64,000 nt of DNA from Nothophaeocryptopus gaeumannii (GCA_031771865.1 JASISA010000001.1:1054001-1118000), one strand, 5' to 3'; shown: positions 1 through 11,728, numbered from the stretch's first letter. Program-made: numbers and translations. The notes: generated from the letters alone by a model not told the origin.

Positions 1-204
1 TCGTGAGTGACTTGACTTTGCCTGTAAATGTGCTGGTCTCCAGTTCTCGCTGTAGATTCCGTGCTTTCAGATTCCATCTGTACCATTCCATACTCTCGCT
101 ATGCTTCGAAATCGACTAAATGAGTAACAGGCCTAGGGAGAGCGCCTCCAAAGCGACGCACCTCTGCTTTGCGGGGTTTCGCTACCTCCGAGGCGCGCGG
201 AAGC

Positions 205-837
205 TCAAGCCTTCACGCAAGCCCAGTAATCAGCCCAAGCAGTCTTTGACTTACCATTCCACTTCGGAAACTTGCTCTTGTCAAACCCATTCTCAGCAGC
301 AAGCTCAGCAACCCGCTTGCCCGGCGCTACAAGCTCAAAGCTCGAGCAGGTGGAGATGATGTTGGGCATAATCGGAACCGGAGTCTCGTCGGGAGTGAAG
401 TGCGTACCGTAGGCTGGCTGGACCGGAGGGTGGAAGGCTGAAAATACGTTGGCAACAGATTTCAAACGGTGGAGTAAGAGGTGGGTTGAGAGGTACTTAC
501 TATACCAAGGCGTATTAATACAAACCGGCACATACGCCTGCAATCCAGAACAAGTCTGTTTAATTGACGGGTTCCACCTATAGAATTGTGTGACAGTGAA
601 GTTGCCGAAGGATTTGGCGATGGAGAGGCAGGTTTCTGAGGGCTGGACGTTGTAGAATGCGCTGCAGTCGGATGGACGGACGGTACAGACGCAGCCGGCG
701 CTGTCGGAGCAGTATTTTGTGCAGTTGTTTGAATCCTTGCGGGTTTCGAGCTCTCCTGAGGCGGCGGCCGGGAGGGAAAAGGGAGACGCGATTGTGGTGG
801 CCGCGAGGGCGGAGAGGGTGAGGATAGTGAACTGCAT
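205..837 (-). CDS. Secreted LysM-domain protein (candidate LysM effector)
   Basis: Two exons, 501-837 and 205-437, with a 63-nt in-frame intron (438-500, GTAAGT donor, TTTTCAG acceptor). The reading frame stays open through the intron, so unspliced prediction would give 210 aa; the spliced product is 189 aa. The first 18 or so residues form a signal peptide. A cysteine-rich segment (residues 39-58) precedes a recognisable LysM (about 60-108, with YNVQPSETC at the start, YRWNPSI in the middle and YVPVC at the end). The C-terminal third has a weaker second LysM-like unit ending in WACVKA. LysM domains bind chitin or chito-oligomers; secreted forms without an enzyme domain often shield hyphae or suppress chitin-triggered immunity in plants. 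That role is inferred from family and architecture only. Confidence 0.85.
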   Translation of the reverse strand: MQFTILTLSALAATTIASPFSLPAAASGELETRKDSNNCTKYCSDSAGCVCTVRPSDCSAFYNVQPSETCLSIAKSFGNFTVTQFYRWNPSIKQTCSGLQAYVPVCINTPWYSKYLSTHLLLHRLKSVANVFSAFHPPVQPAYGTHFTPDETPVPIMPNIISTCSSFELVAPGKRVAELAAENGFDKSKFPKWNGKSKTAWADYWACVKA

Positions 838-2288
838 GTTTGGTTTTTGGGTGCTGGAGTAGCGACCGTGGTGCGTCTCGATCCGGGTCTGTTGTTGCTG
901 GTGGCTAGGGTCTTCACCTGAGCGATCGTCAACTCCTTATATATCTCCTATACTTCAGATGATGGCATGATCAGCCATTCAACCCATGCCCTAGCGAAGG
1001 CAGGGTGCAGGCTGCGGTTTAGCCAGTCTACGCTGAACGGGTCCTCTTTCCTCAAATCTAAAAAGGATCTCAAGAAATGCATTCTTCCGACTGGAGGCAG
1101 CCTGTCGTCCAGAAGGCATCTCAGCTTCGGTCCCTAAAATTGAAGCAAGTCTCATATTTCTCCGGTCTTTCAGTGATCTGCAGCATGGGCTGCCTGTTCC
1201 GATCTTGGCTTCAGACCTGGTCAAAGGCTGTTCTAGCACGAAAAGGCCACTTCGCTTCAACTTCACCGCTTCACACACACCACATGCATCCTCTCAAAAC
1301 GGCAGTGTTGCCATAGGAATGCTCACGGCAGAGGCGGAATGCGGATGTCCGCGGACGAGATGTCCATTCACGGTGGACACGTTGCAGTGGTGCCTTGCAG
1401 AAGGTGGACTCGGTGGCTTGAGGGATGCTCAGAGTTTTCGGTAAGTATGCTGCATACCACATGGTGTTCGTCAGGAGCCGGCATGACGCCGGACCTTGAA
1501 TGCTTCTTTCGACGTCGTGGACGGGGCGGATGCAACATCAAGATGAATACGGTTGGCTGAAGCGGTAGAGTTCGACAAAGAAGGCATTCACAGGGGGTCG
1601 CAAGATCGGCTGACAGTGAAAGCCTGCTTGGCGGGAATATCGACCTTCTTCAACCGGCTTTCCACCTCAACACAGGCACTTTGAGGGATATGTAACCAAA
1701 GTGTTCAGTTTTGCACGTCGATTCTAGTCATACCAATTTTACTAGGCAGTCTGCGTGTATGTGGAAGCCCTCACCAACAGCTGGTGGGTCTCCACAATGT
1801 CAGCCGATCTTGCGACCCCCTGTGCATTCAGCAAACATATTGGTGTACGAGGAACGGAACAGCCAGTATGTTGACGGGAAGGCCGCGGTTCACCTAGGTG
1901 TTGAAGGAGATGTGAATTCGTGTACGCTCAAGCATCGTTTTGCCAGTAGAAAGTCACTTGTGGGCTTCTAGCATCTGATAGACGCCTTGGATATGCTGTC
2001 GAAAGTGGACGAGCAGTCTTCGGGGAACCATGTTGCAGAGACCAGGCGAGCGGATGGCGATAGAGTGATTTCTTGTCCCTTTGACCCGCGGTGTTGTTTA
2101 TGTCGGAGGCCATCACCTTCACTTGACTCAGACAATCAGGAAATGACGACCTGGCGGCGTCAGCCAGGGCCCTCAGCTGGCGCGAACCTTATTCAGACCA
2201 ATGAACTTCACCTGCACTTTCGAAAGCACGAGACAACAGACTCGACGACAGGTGAAGCCTGGAAGCCGCGACTACAAACGACAAGGAC
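838..2288. other. Intergenic, no supported gene
   Basis: About 1.4 kb between the LysM gene and the F-box-like gene. Open frames on both strands are short, overlap each other and show no recognisable domain or splice structure. It presumably holds the promoters of the two divergent flanking genes. Confidence 0.6.
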
Positions 2289-3196
2289 ATGAATTCCGCT
2301 CGAAGTCTCACTGACGTCGCTGTCAACATCATCATTCGGCACGCCACCAAACGCCTCTGTCCAGTAATTAACACTCGAAGACGCAACGCCAGCGCGGAAC
2401 GACAGGCAGCGGAGCCCGCTCCGGCAATTGAAGAAGTCGAGGTGGATGCCATATCAAGCGACAGCAACCGCGAAGCAATGACATTCGATTCCTTCTCCAT
2501 CACCACCAGCGGACGCATCATGGCGGCCCCTGATCCAGCCTCAACGACACCTCCAGAGGGAGAATCGCAACACTCGATACCCAAACTCTTCACACTGCCC
2601 GGCGAATTGCGCAACAAGATATATGAATACGCCGTCTCGCGCTCAGATGTCATTCACGTGCCGTAAGTCCATCACCTCACATGCATCCCTTGAACGGCCA
2701 AAACTAACCTTCACCCTCCAGCGACCGTTCCCATGCCTGCACATCCCCACCCCTTGCCTCCGTGAACCACCAACTCCGTTCCGAAGTCCTCCCAATCTAT
2801 TACTCAGTGAACACCTTCTCCCTCTCCAACCTCCTCAACATCCACCGCTGGCTGCCCCTCAAATCCCCCAACCTCATCGGCACAATCTATTTCGACCTGT
2901 ACACCTCTTCGCAATACTACCACACCCTCACACATCATGGGATTCAACCGACTAAGAAGACCCTCGATCCGAAGGATGAGTTTGAAGACGCCGTGGTCAA
3001 GTGGGAGCCGTATGAGAAGATTATCGAGACTTTGGCGGAGAGGCCGAGACGAGGCGCCATGTTGACTGCGAGGCAAATGGGGGAGATGTGGGCGGATGAG
3101 GTGCAGAGGATGCGGAGGATTGCGTGTATGGCGAAGACGGAGAAGATCATGGCGGCGGCCAGAGGGGAGGTGCGACCACGGGGTGAGGATGTTTGA
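2289..3196 (+). CDS. F-box-like protein of the expanded Dothideomycete family
   Basis: Two exons, 2289-2662 and 2722-3196, joined across a 59-nt intron (GTAAGT donor, CTCCAG acceptor); 282 aa. The centre carries the hallmark LPGELRNKIYEYAV, and the second exon continues with VNHQLRSEVLPIYYS, which together define a large family of fungal proteins with a short F-box-like N-terminal motif. The N-terminus (residues 1-100) is Ala/Ser/Pro-rich and likely disordered; the C-terminus is basic and helical. F-box-like proteins are usually substrate adaptors of SCF ubiquitin ligases, but partners for this family are not known. The gene at 39308 belongs to the same broad family. Confidence 0.82.
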
Positions 3197-3423
3197 GTGG
3201 TATGAGGTGGTCGTTCGAGGTCGTGGATAGTCGTCGGCGCAGAAGGGTATCAGAAAGGCGAACCTGCATGCGTGGACGACGGCAACTTTTACTCGATATT
3301 CGACATTGGGGATTTCTCGACTCGACTCCTGGACTTGGAAGATGCTGGAGACGGGATTGGAATGGGTATCATCAAAGGTGCTACATCCGCCAGCAAGAAA
3401 GCATCAAGGCTTATATGACTGGC

Positions 3424-6400
3424 TCATATCGCCCACCCGGTTCGATCATCAGCAGCAGTAATGAAAGGCTGGTCGATCTGCTTGACCGCCATCTCACTGC
3501 AGAGCACACTAGAAAAAAGCACGTCAGCACGGACACGCAACAGCGAACATAGCAGCATAATCATAACGACAATGAACGAGACGAAATGAAAAGCAGCACG
3601 TACCAAGCCCCAGCAACCAACCCATCCAACTCCCTAACCATTCCCTCTCTCCTCTTTCCCAGAGCCACCCCTCTCCCAATCTCCTTCTGCAACTCTCTTA
3701 TCCTCTTCCCTTTCCCCATCCCCGCCATCTCCATGACCACCTCGCCCAGACAATCCGCATGGAAAGCATGCTGACACGGAAACACAAAAAATTGCCTCTT
3801 CAGAAGTGGCAATCTGCATTTCCAACACCTCTCCCCAGGCTCGACGATCGCATATCTCTGATCTAGAGCTTTGATGTCGTCTTTGATATGCTGTGCTGTT
3901 TTGGCGGATTCATCCATTTCGTTCTTTAAATCGTCGATTTTACGAGAGTAATCTTCTAGCGCTGCGCAGATTTCTTCTTTGAAATCGTCAATGATGACGA
4001 AGTCCGGGAAGAAAGGAATCAAGTCTTCGATTCGCAAAAGGTCGGTGCGTTTGAGGAATTCGATGGCGGATTTGATGCCTTTACTCTGGCTTATGACTTT
4101 CTTGGCGACTTTGAGCCAGAGTTTCTTCTTGAGGGCGTTGTCATTGCCGGGTCGATCGGCGACTTCGGCTGCGAGCTCGACTTCGTCGTATTTGAGTGCT
4201 AGGTCCACGGCTGAGGCGTATTGCTGCATTGTGGTGTAGACGTGGACTGCTGAGCGGACGCGTTTGTGGGCGATGCAGAGGCGGAGTGCGAAGTCAGCGT
4301 CGTAGAATTGATCGTGTGCGAGGGATTGAGTTTGGAGGTATTGCAGCAGGGCGGACTCATCCTTGGTAGGGTGAGCGGCGTACATCGAGATGAGGGTATT
4401 GTGCACTGCCGACTCAGTCGAGTGTGAGTGGTTGATGCAGAACTGTAGATATCTGATGGCTTGGTTGTGGTTTAAGGAGACAGCTTCGCCGACTGTCTTG
4501 TTGTAGTTGAGCAGGGCTGGTATGATCTTCTTGGTGTCGAGATTCGTCTGGCGCATGAGAACTTCGATAAGATCCACAGAGACGTGAGCCATTAGCACGG
4601 TGCTGTACCTGTAAAACATCTCTGGGTCGGTCTGCTTCTTGAGTACTGCCATCGCCTCAGTCCAGCGCTCACGATTGATCCAGTACGACAAGACATAGTT
4701 AGTGTCATCAACGACGGTAGCGAAGAACAGCAGCTCTTCTTCCCGTCCGTGCGCGCTGATGATCTCGTATGTAGTCTTGCGATCGAGTTCAGCTTTGTGC
4801 TTGGACACAAAGTCCTGAAATTCCTTTCGCACTGCCGGAAGTTGTTTCTGCGTATCTTCAGATGTAGCGCCAGTGCCGTTCGCAGTCGGCTCAGCGCGTG
4901 TTGAGATTGTATCGTCGAGCTGATTGAGCTTTGCCATGAACAGTTCTACAATCCAGCTGACCAGCATGGTGCGTTGCATTGTACTACTTTTCCGTAGAGT
5001 AGACAATTTGACCTGAAGATATCTTCGCAAGGCGTCATGCTCGCCTTGGTCAATGAAGCTTAACGCTACATCCTCGAAAGCTTTGGTGCTCTTGCCGAGA
5101 ATAAGGGCGGCGTCTGCAAACTTTCCTTGGGACATGAGGTGATCACCAGTCATTGACGCTACAACGTCTTTCTGCTCTGGCGTTTTGGCGTATCGCTGCG
5201 CCGCTTCGTAGTGACCTTGCTCCAGCATGATTTTCCAGACACTTCTCGACTCATCAGTCACTACGACTTCGAAGATTTCCTGAGGTGTAAACAACCAGTA
5301 TGTATTCTTCTGATGGTCTGCAAACAAGCCCAGCGAGCTTTGGCCGGAATCTAGGATTTGCTGATTGTAAACGATGGTCTCGTCGAGTCGATTGATCCCA
5401 ACGAGCCTCCCATCAATGAGTGAGACCATGTGGAACTGTGTCAGGATCAACGATGAAATGGGCGGCTGCGTAGCACGAGCACGTCCACTTGCTGCCTGCA
5501 CAGGCGGCAGCTTAGACTGTGGGAACGTCTTCGATTCTCGGAACACTTGCTTGCCTAGCGTGACCAGATCTGGAGTTGAGGTCAACAGGTGACCATGGTA
5601 GATTCCCTGAGCATTCAACCACGCGTAAGCACGCTCCGCTTCGTGATCATCGGATACTGCCATTGTGCCTTCTGGAGAGTCAGGCGATGTTGCAAGGCAT
5701 GAGACAGCATGCGTGTTGGCACGATTGATCTCATGGGAGACAGGAGCTTCGCCTTCCAGTATCTTTGCATAGATTGACCCGCCATCTCCGCGCCCTCCTA
5801 TCCTACCAACGAAATGTAGGACTTTATGGTGCGTTGCGATTAAGACTCTCCGGGTCTCCGGCCTTGTGCCGATTACGTCCGTATAAAGTCCGACTACTGC
5901 TCCATCTTGAGGATTGTAAACATTTCTGAAGTACTTCTCCGAGCTCCTATAGAACTCTGTGCTTGGCTCAATTGAGGTCTCATACACATTGCCGTCTGTT
6001 GTCCCGATCAAGATCTCACGTGTGGAAGCTGTTGGCTGCGAGGGGTTCCAAGCTACACTCTCGATCTGCACGCCTTTTAATCTGTTCAAGGGTTTCGGTT
6101 GTCGCGATTGCGTATGAAGGTAGTAATTCTCGCCGAGCGTCGTCGAAATGAGCAGGTGGGATGCTGATGGGTCGATGAACAGCTTGCGAATTACGCCAAT
6201 CTCAGCAGGTCGTTTGGGAAGGTCGATGTCGTCGATGTCCTCGGGGTTGTCAAGATCGAATCGTAGTAGTCGGCCAGATGATAGGGCGAGAATGAGGACG
6301 TTGTTAGCAACTTGGGCTGCAACGAAGTCGGCGGAGATGTCGAATCGCATCTGCACCTTTTGCACGTCGAAGATCGGGAGTGACGCATCGTCCTGCGTGC

Positions 6401-6434
6401 CAGCGGCATAGCCGCGTGTGTTGTCGTAGGCCAT
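3424..6434 (-). CDS. vps18: Vacuolar sorting protein Vps18/Pep3 (HOPS/CORVET core subunit)
   Basis: Two exons, 3604-6434 and 3424-3508, with a 95-nt intron; 971 aa. The N-terminal half is a beta-propeller-like region, followed by a clathrin-repeat-like helical region, a coiled coil (about 840-865) and a C-terminal RING. The RING starts with CWKC at 870 and continues PCQHAFHADC, but its last pair is encoded by the small final exon: splicing from TG|GTACGT to the TTTTTTCTAG acceptor yields CVLCSEMAVKQIDQPF, restoring C944-x2-C947. Reading through the donor would lose that pair. Vps18 is a shared core subunit of the HOPS and CORVET tethering complexes acting at endosomes and vacuole. It converges with the F-box-like gene. 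Confidence 0.95.
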
Positions 6435-7022
6435 ATCAGGCCGTATGCTATCGTGTCATCGTTGAAGTGCCTGAAGTGTTTCTTGATGCCTCGAGCTTCA
6501 CATGTTCACTGGGCTGGTTTGGCTGGCGCGCTGGCTTCCGATGTTAGCTTGAGCTCGAGCTACTCACCTCTCATTGGTTTGTGAGCTACGGACGCTAGCG
6601 GATGTCAAAATCATTCACCCTACCCGTCTCTTACTTCCCTTCCACTTGCTCCACCTTCCGTTCACCAAACTTGCCTCCTGGCTTTCAGACACAACATACC
6701 GTCGTACACCGCCATTCAGCTCTGCACACACCCATCTGTACTTCCTTCATATCATGTATTTCTGAGACCCATCGTGAGCGACGCTGCATCTCGACATCCT
6801 GGCGCAAGCAGACACGTCCTTGTGGTGCAGACTTTAAGAGATAGCAAGGATGTTGAGGACTACATAAGTACTTGCCGCCAGCAATCGGACTTGACTATGG
6901 ACTATCTACCTGCTTGACGACACTGCACGCTGTTTGTTCACACGTTCCAGGGCTTGAACTTCGCAACCCGCCCTTGTGACTCCCCGCTCGTCTACAAGCT
7001 CAAGCACGAGAACATCTCCTCG
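6435..7022. other. Intergenic upstream of vps18, no supported gene
   Basis: Probable promoter side of vps18. Small plus-strand frames here carry no recognisable domain. Confidence 0.5.
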
Positions 7023-7308
7023 TTACGCCGATCGCCCACTCCAAGAGCCAGCTTCTGGTTTCGCAGCCGACTCTCCCCCGCCTTGCGCTACATTGCCTCC
7101 ACGGTGAGTTGCCTGTGCAATCTCATTCAGTCGAGCTTCAATCCTCTCCAGTCGGTCAAAGACATCATCTTCCTGTCTTGGGCTGCTGCCGGGCTGCCAT
7201 CCAAGGCGGCATCACGAAGCCCATGCTGGCAAGCTCCCCGAGATCTCCTCCGGGAGATCCACCTTGTGTCATGATAGACATGCCTGGCATTCTCATGTAG
7301 GAAGTCAT
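7023..7308 (-). pseudogene. Possible C-terminal exon of an unknown coiled-coil protein, frame broken by one base
   Basis: On the minus strand an ATG at 7308 follows a CAG acceptor-like site and opens a Met/Gly/Pro-rich stretch ending at QQPK. A one-base shift at the CCC run (plus-strand GGG 7180-7182) then enters a frame that reads as a helix rich in charged residues (DDVFDRLERIEARLNEIAQ) and ends at a TAA (7023-7025). The span is 286 nt, one more than a multiple of three, as expected for a single extra base. I do not recognise the protein. Either the gene is decaying, the assembly has one extra base, or the two halves are unrelated. Confidence 0.3.
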
Positions 7309-8170
7309 CTGCCCGCATAGGAGCGAAACCTCGACGGCTTCTGCGTGACAGTGCCATACGTTGAATGCTTGGTGTTACTGATGATCGAGTTTCAGGCAAT
7401 CAATGTGTCGTTGATGGCTTTGTGTTTACTTGAATGAGGTAAGTTGTGTGCCGTTGATGATTCTGGAGCTCTGCTGACTGCGAAAGAGCAGGGCTTCGAA
7501 GATGAATATATGCAAGCCAGCTAGCCATATGCCATGCTGCGAAGGGCGGTTCCGGCGCCGCTCTGCCATGACATCGACCATCTCGCCCGCAGAATGCCCC
7601 ATTCACGAATCATCTGCGTACAGACACCTGCCGAAAGGCGTCGAAAGCCAAGTCTCGCAGGGCTGCTCGGAACTTTGTTGTATTCATATTCAGCAACCTT
7701 CCTCAATCCTCCACGTACGACCACAGGAAGATGAATACACGAAACCCCGTCCGATCTTTCAGGTTAACCATCTTACCGCGAGATTAGTACTGTAGTGCGT
7801 GAGCATATGGGAATACCTCGTGTTGTACGTTTTGCTTTTTGCTTCGTGTGGATCCGCCAAGGATTAGGAGGCCGAGATGGAGCCGGGTAGCAAGATGCAC
7901 TTCTTCACCTTTTGTACGAGCCTTCTCCGCTCCTGAACTGAAGCGCAAAAGAAGGCTCTGATGCGCAGGAAGTAAGAAATTCGCTTCAGTGGAACAGCTC
8001 CATCAGATCATAAGGCATTTTTTTATTGATTGGTTTGGTTATGCTATCTGAGCTCCCACCTTGTGTGATTCAAAGGCTGGACAATGCCACAATCAGCAAT
8101 GGCGACTCAACACTGTCGTGTCATCTCTGGAGATGCGAAACTTCATCAGCGTCGCAGTTCGAGCGAACTT
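7309..8170. other. Intergenic, no clear gene
   Basis: Upstream exons of the 7.0-7.3 kb candidate could lie here (around 7420-7620, minus), but no consistent splicing was found. Confidence 0.4.
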
Positions 8171-8683
8171 CTACGGCATGCCCTGTCGTTCCTTTCCCTT
8201 GCCATTCGACGGACCGCTTCCTGGGTGTGCAGCCGCTCCTTGCCTTCGCAGTATGTCCTGCATCATTGCCTCACGGTTGGCCCCTCCCTCCGGGCCCTGG
8301 CCATAAGGGGCAATAGCGTTCGCGAACGACCACTCTCCCTCTGGCATGAAAGGAGGACTTTGCTGCGTCTTTTCGGGCTTTGCACCACCATCAAGCATTG
8401 GGCTATGAGCACTACTGCTGCCTCTCTGCCCTCGCTCTCCAGCGCAGACCAAAGAGTCTATGCGATGAATATATCTTCGAAGCTTCTCGAAATCAGCTCG
8501 GAGACTCGGCAGACCAGCTTTGATCTCTCTGTCCAAAGCCTCGTCCCGATCTCGCCTTGATGGCCTTTGCCGGCTACGCTGCGGATAGGCAGCCATCATA
8601 CCGTCCATTATCGCCATACTCCTAGGAGCACCATATGCGCGCGAGGATGGTGTGCCTCGCCCACATCGTGAGTGATCAGGCAT
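8171..8683 (-). CDS. Hypothetical protein, Arg/Gly/Pro-rich with a central helix
   Basis: An intact 170-aa frame beginning with ATG. The N-terminus is Arg/Ser-rich; residues 45-80 form a charged amphipathic stretch (DREIKAGLPSLRADFEKLRR); the C-terminus is Gly/Pro-rich and probably disordered. No known domain is recognised and there are no splice sites to corroborate it. Overlapping frames on the other strand are longer but less protein-like. Confidence 0.35.
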   Translation of the reverse strand: MPDHSRCGRGTPSSRAYGAPRSMAIMDGMMAAYPQRSRQRPSRRDRDEALDREIKAGLPSLRADFEKLRRYIHRIDSLVCAGERGQRGSSSAHSPMLDGGAKPEKTQQSPPFMPEGEWSFANAIAPYGQGPEGGANREAMMQDILRRQGAAAHPGSGPSNGKGKERQGMP

Positions 8684-8979
8684 TTGTGGTGCAGATATCC
8701 TGTCCTAGACGCGGGTGCTGGAATGTGAAGTCACAAGAGACTGTGCTGTTTGCTTGATTGCTGGCAGCCTGGTGTGACAAAATTCGGTGGGATGGGTGGG
8801 TTCAAAATTCTTTGGGTTCAGCATGAAAAGAATCAGGAGCACTTTATTGACACATTCCAACTACTTGTATTTCCGCAGTCGAAGCAGTGAACAAGACCAG
8901 CATCCAGAGAGCACCCCTGCACTCATAGCATACACGAACCGATAAGAGCAGAGACATCCGCTCGCTGCCCTTCTGTGGC

Positions 8980-9297
8980 ATGGCAAAATCAGCGCCACCA
9001 AACCCGATCACATTAGCCAAACCATACATTGGTGACGAACTTCTCTCCTACAATATGTCGCCACAACAAAGAGGCCAACAATCGAATGAAGGCCTAGCCT
9101 GCCTTATAGAGATCGAAAACTTCCTCCTCGACGCTTCCGAAAACCATATCGAGCTCTACGTGCAGCATTGCCGAATGATGATTGCAGATCCGAAGCATCG
9201 AGCGAATCCGAAGCTGTTTTTGGGGATACCGACGGGGCCGAATACGAATCAGTTGATTGCCACGGGGGATAGACATTATGCCCTTGCGGCTGTGTGA
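8980..9297 (+). CDS. Hypothetical small protein
   Basis: A 105-aa frame with ordinary composition, no signal peptide and a helical centre (LIEIENFLLDASENHIELYV). No domain is recognised. It stands alone between the 8.2-8.7 kb candidate and the permease, so support is limited to composition and an intact frame. Confidence 0.35.
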   Translation: MAKSAPPNPITLAKPYIGDELLSYNMSPQQRGQQSNEGLACLIEIENFLLDASENHIELYVQHCRMMIADPKHRANPKLFLGIPTGPNTNQLIATGDRHYALAAV

Positions 9298-10024
9298 GGC
9301 AGTGTCGGTGCGATCATTTGGCTGCGAGGGAGGTGAATGTGAGGAGGGAGCGAAGGGAGAGGATGGGGGTTAGTGCGGAGGAGCGAGAGCAGCAGAAGGT
9401 CGGCGTCAAGAGAGGCAGAAGTGCGCGGTGATGTAGAAGCACTGGTAGCAAGACCGGTGCTGCGAGAGGAGACTTTCATGATTGGTCTTGGCTGCGTGCT
9501 GATGCCATTCATGCATAAGACAGACATGGTCTGAGTATTTGACCCCTGAACACGGAATCACGAGACTCTTTGTGTTGCGAGAGGCGTGAATGAAAAGTAC
9601 AAGAGGTATACTCGAGAGAGGACAGCGGCAAGCCGAGCAGCTCGGCAACAACCGGCCCGAGACCCACTTGGGTGTGTAGGTACGCTCAAACGTCTGCATA
9701 CACTCACTGATACCTTCCTTCCAATCATCTGCATGCTCCCGCACTTTTCGTCCTGCCAACCTGAACGGCGCAGCTGAAGTTTACGGACTGCTTTGTCTCG
9801 CACGCCGGCCAAGCATGTAAGCTGCGCTCCTCGGCCAAAGGATGCGGCGATCGCTGCCCACGTTGCATTGAGAGGAGAAGGAGCGTAACATGCCACTGCT
9901 TGGCTGCTCGGGTGACCACACTCTCTTATCAGGGCTTGCAACACAGCTCGACATCGCTCTCTGTCTGCATGCATGAAGTATAGTCTGACTTCACCTGGCA
10001 ATATCGACGACTCATCTGCCAACC
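9298..10024. other. Probable promoter region of the permease gene
   Basis: No supported gene. Overlapping frames on the minus strand appear to be chance openings. Confidence 0.5.
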
Positions 10025-11728
10025 ATGGAGGCCAAGGCCTTCGAAGAGAGCAAAGCAGAGATCACGACCGCTACTGACCAAGCGGATAATGATATCGAGA
10101 GAATCAAGGATGGACAGGCAAAAGACAATGTCGGCACTCTACAGCGCAAGCTCAAGTCTCGACATATCCAATTCCTAGCTCTGAGCGGAGCCATTGGTCA
10201 GTACGCAAGGCTGCGAATGCCAACATGTCATATACTTACACTCCTCATAGGCACCGGCCTCTTCGTCGGCTCCGGGCAAGTCCTCTCCCTAGCAGGCCCC
10301 CTCTCCGCCTCCCTAGCCTACCTAATCACCGGCTTCAACCTCTTCTGCGTCATCAACTCCCTCGGCGAAATGGCAACCTACCTCCCCATCCCGGGAGCAG
10401 TACCCATCTACGCTACCCGCTTCGTAGACCCGGCACTGGGTTTTGCGCTTTCGTGGAATTATTGGTATCAGCTTGCGATTGGTGTGCCGATTGAGACGAC
10501 GGTTTCGGCGATTATAATTGGATTTTGGCCGAATGGGATTTCGAGTGCGGTTTGGATTACGGTGTTGACGGCGCCGATGGTGGTCGTTAATTGTGTTCCG
10601 GTGAATTTTTATGGGGAGGCGGAATTTGTTTTTGGAGCTATCAAGCTGATCACGATTATTGCTTTGATACTGCTGATGTTGATTATTGATCTTGGAGGGG
10701 CGCCAAGTGGAGTCAGGACGGGATTTCGGTATTGGGTAAATCCAGGACCTATGAATACTTACCTGGAACCTGGAGCTCTTGGTCGGTTTCTGGCTTTCTT
10801 CAAGGTGTTCATCCAGGCGACGTTTGCGTATGGTGGTAGTGAGATGTGCGTGATCGCGGCTGGAGAGACACAGAATCCGAGATACAACATTCCGAAGGCA
10901 GTCCGGAGGGTCTTTTGGAGGATCCTCATCTTCTATGTCTTGGCCATCTTCCTGGTCGGCATGTGCGTATCGAGCAGAGATCCAAGGCTTCTGAATGCAA
11001 TCGACAGCAGCGCTCCAGGAGCCGCGGCTAGCCCGTTCGTAATCGCAATCGTCAACGGAGGCATCCCAGTCCTACCTTCAATCATCAACGCAGTCATCCT
11101 CACATCTGCCTGGTCTGCCGGAAACGCCTTCTTCTACGCCTCCACAAGAGTCCTGTACGCGGCGGCGCTCGATGGCAAAGCACCCAAAATCCTCGCATTC
11201 GAGCGGTTCGGCGTTCCGTATGCCTGTGTAGTGGCAACAACCCTCATAAGCCTTCTAGCTTACCTCAACGTCTCGAACGGAAGCGCGCAGGTCTTCTTCT
11301 GGTTCAGTAACATCAGCGCCGTGTCTACACTGTTAGTCTGGAGCTGCATCTGCATCACATATCTCCGCTTCTACGCCGGACTCAAACAAAACAATATCTC
11401 ACGCTCCTCACTCCCCTGGAGAGCTCCCTTACAGCCTGGACTGGCTATCTTCGGGATTTGCTTTTGCAGTATCGTGGCATTGTTCAATGGGTACGATGCT
11501 TTCTTCCCGGACAAGTTTGGTGCGAAGAGCTTTGTACCGCCGTATATTGATATTCCCATATTCCTGGGCTTATTTCTGGTGTACAAGCTTGTTAAGAGGA
11601 CGTCGTTTGTGAAGGCTAAGGATATGGATCTATGGAGTGGGAAGGCGGAGATTGATGCTCAGGAGGGATTGTGGCCGCCGCGGAGGCCACGGAATTGGCT
11701 TGAGAGGATGTGGTTTTGGATAGCGTAG
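10025..11728 (+). CDS. Amino-acid permease (AAT/APC superfamily)
   Basis: Two exons, 10025-10196 and 10251-11728, with a 54-nt intron (GTCAGT donor, CTCATAG acceptor); 549 aa. Splicing restores the family's first-helix signature SGAIGTGLFVGSG, which the unspliced frame interrupts. Twelve hydrophobic segments follow, with the conserved GEMATYLPIPG after TM2 and AYGGSEMCVIAAGE near TM6, typical of fungal plasma-membrane permeases importing amino acids by proton symport. The cytosolic N-terminus is acidic and charged. Substrate specificity cannot be read from the sequence. Length and topology are normal, with no sign of damage. Confidence 0.92.
   Translation: MEAKAFEESKAEITTATDQADNDIERIKDGQAKDNVGTLQRKLKSRHIQFLALSGAIGQYARLRMPTCHILTLLIGTGLFVGSGQVLSLAGPLSASLAYLITGFNLFCVINSLGEMATYLPIPGAVPIYATRFVDPALGFALSWNYWYQLAIGVPIETTVSAIIIGFWPNGISSAVWITVLTAPMVVVNCVPVNFYGEAEFVFGAIKLITIIALILLMLIIDLGGAPSGVRTGFRYWVNPGPMNTYLEPGALGRFLAFFKVFIQATFAYGGSEMCVIAAGETQNPRYNIPKAVRRVFWRILIFYVLAIFLVGMCVSSRDPRLLNAIDSSAPGAAASPFVIAIVNGGIPVLPSIINAVILTSAWSAGNAFFYASTRVLYAAALDGKAPKILAFERFGVPYACVVATTLISLLAYLNVSNGSAQVFFWFSNISAVSTLLVWSCICITYLRFYAGLKQNNISRSSLPWRAPLQPGLAIFGICFCSIVALFNGYDAFFPDKFGAKSFVPPYIDIPIFLGLFLVYKLVKRTSFVKAKDMDLWSGKAEIDAQEGLWPPRRPRNWLERMWFWIA

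Noticed and set aside
3491..3508. TGCAG as acceptor of the last vps18 intron
   Set aside because: It would remove CVLC, the final RING cysteine pair; the TTTTTTCTAG acceptor 12 nt earlier restores it in frame.
9558..10022. 154-aa minus frame upstream of the permease
   Set aside because: Overlaps the probable promoter; no domain and several alternative frames on the same strand.
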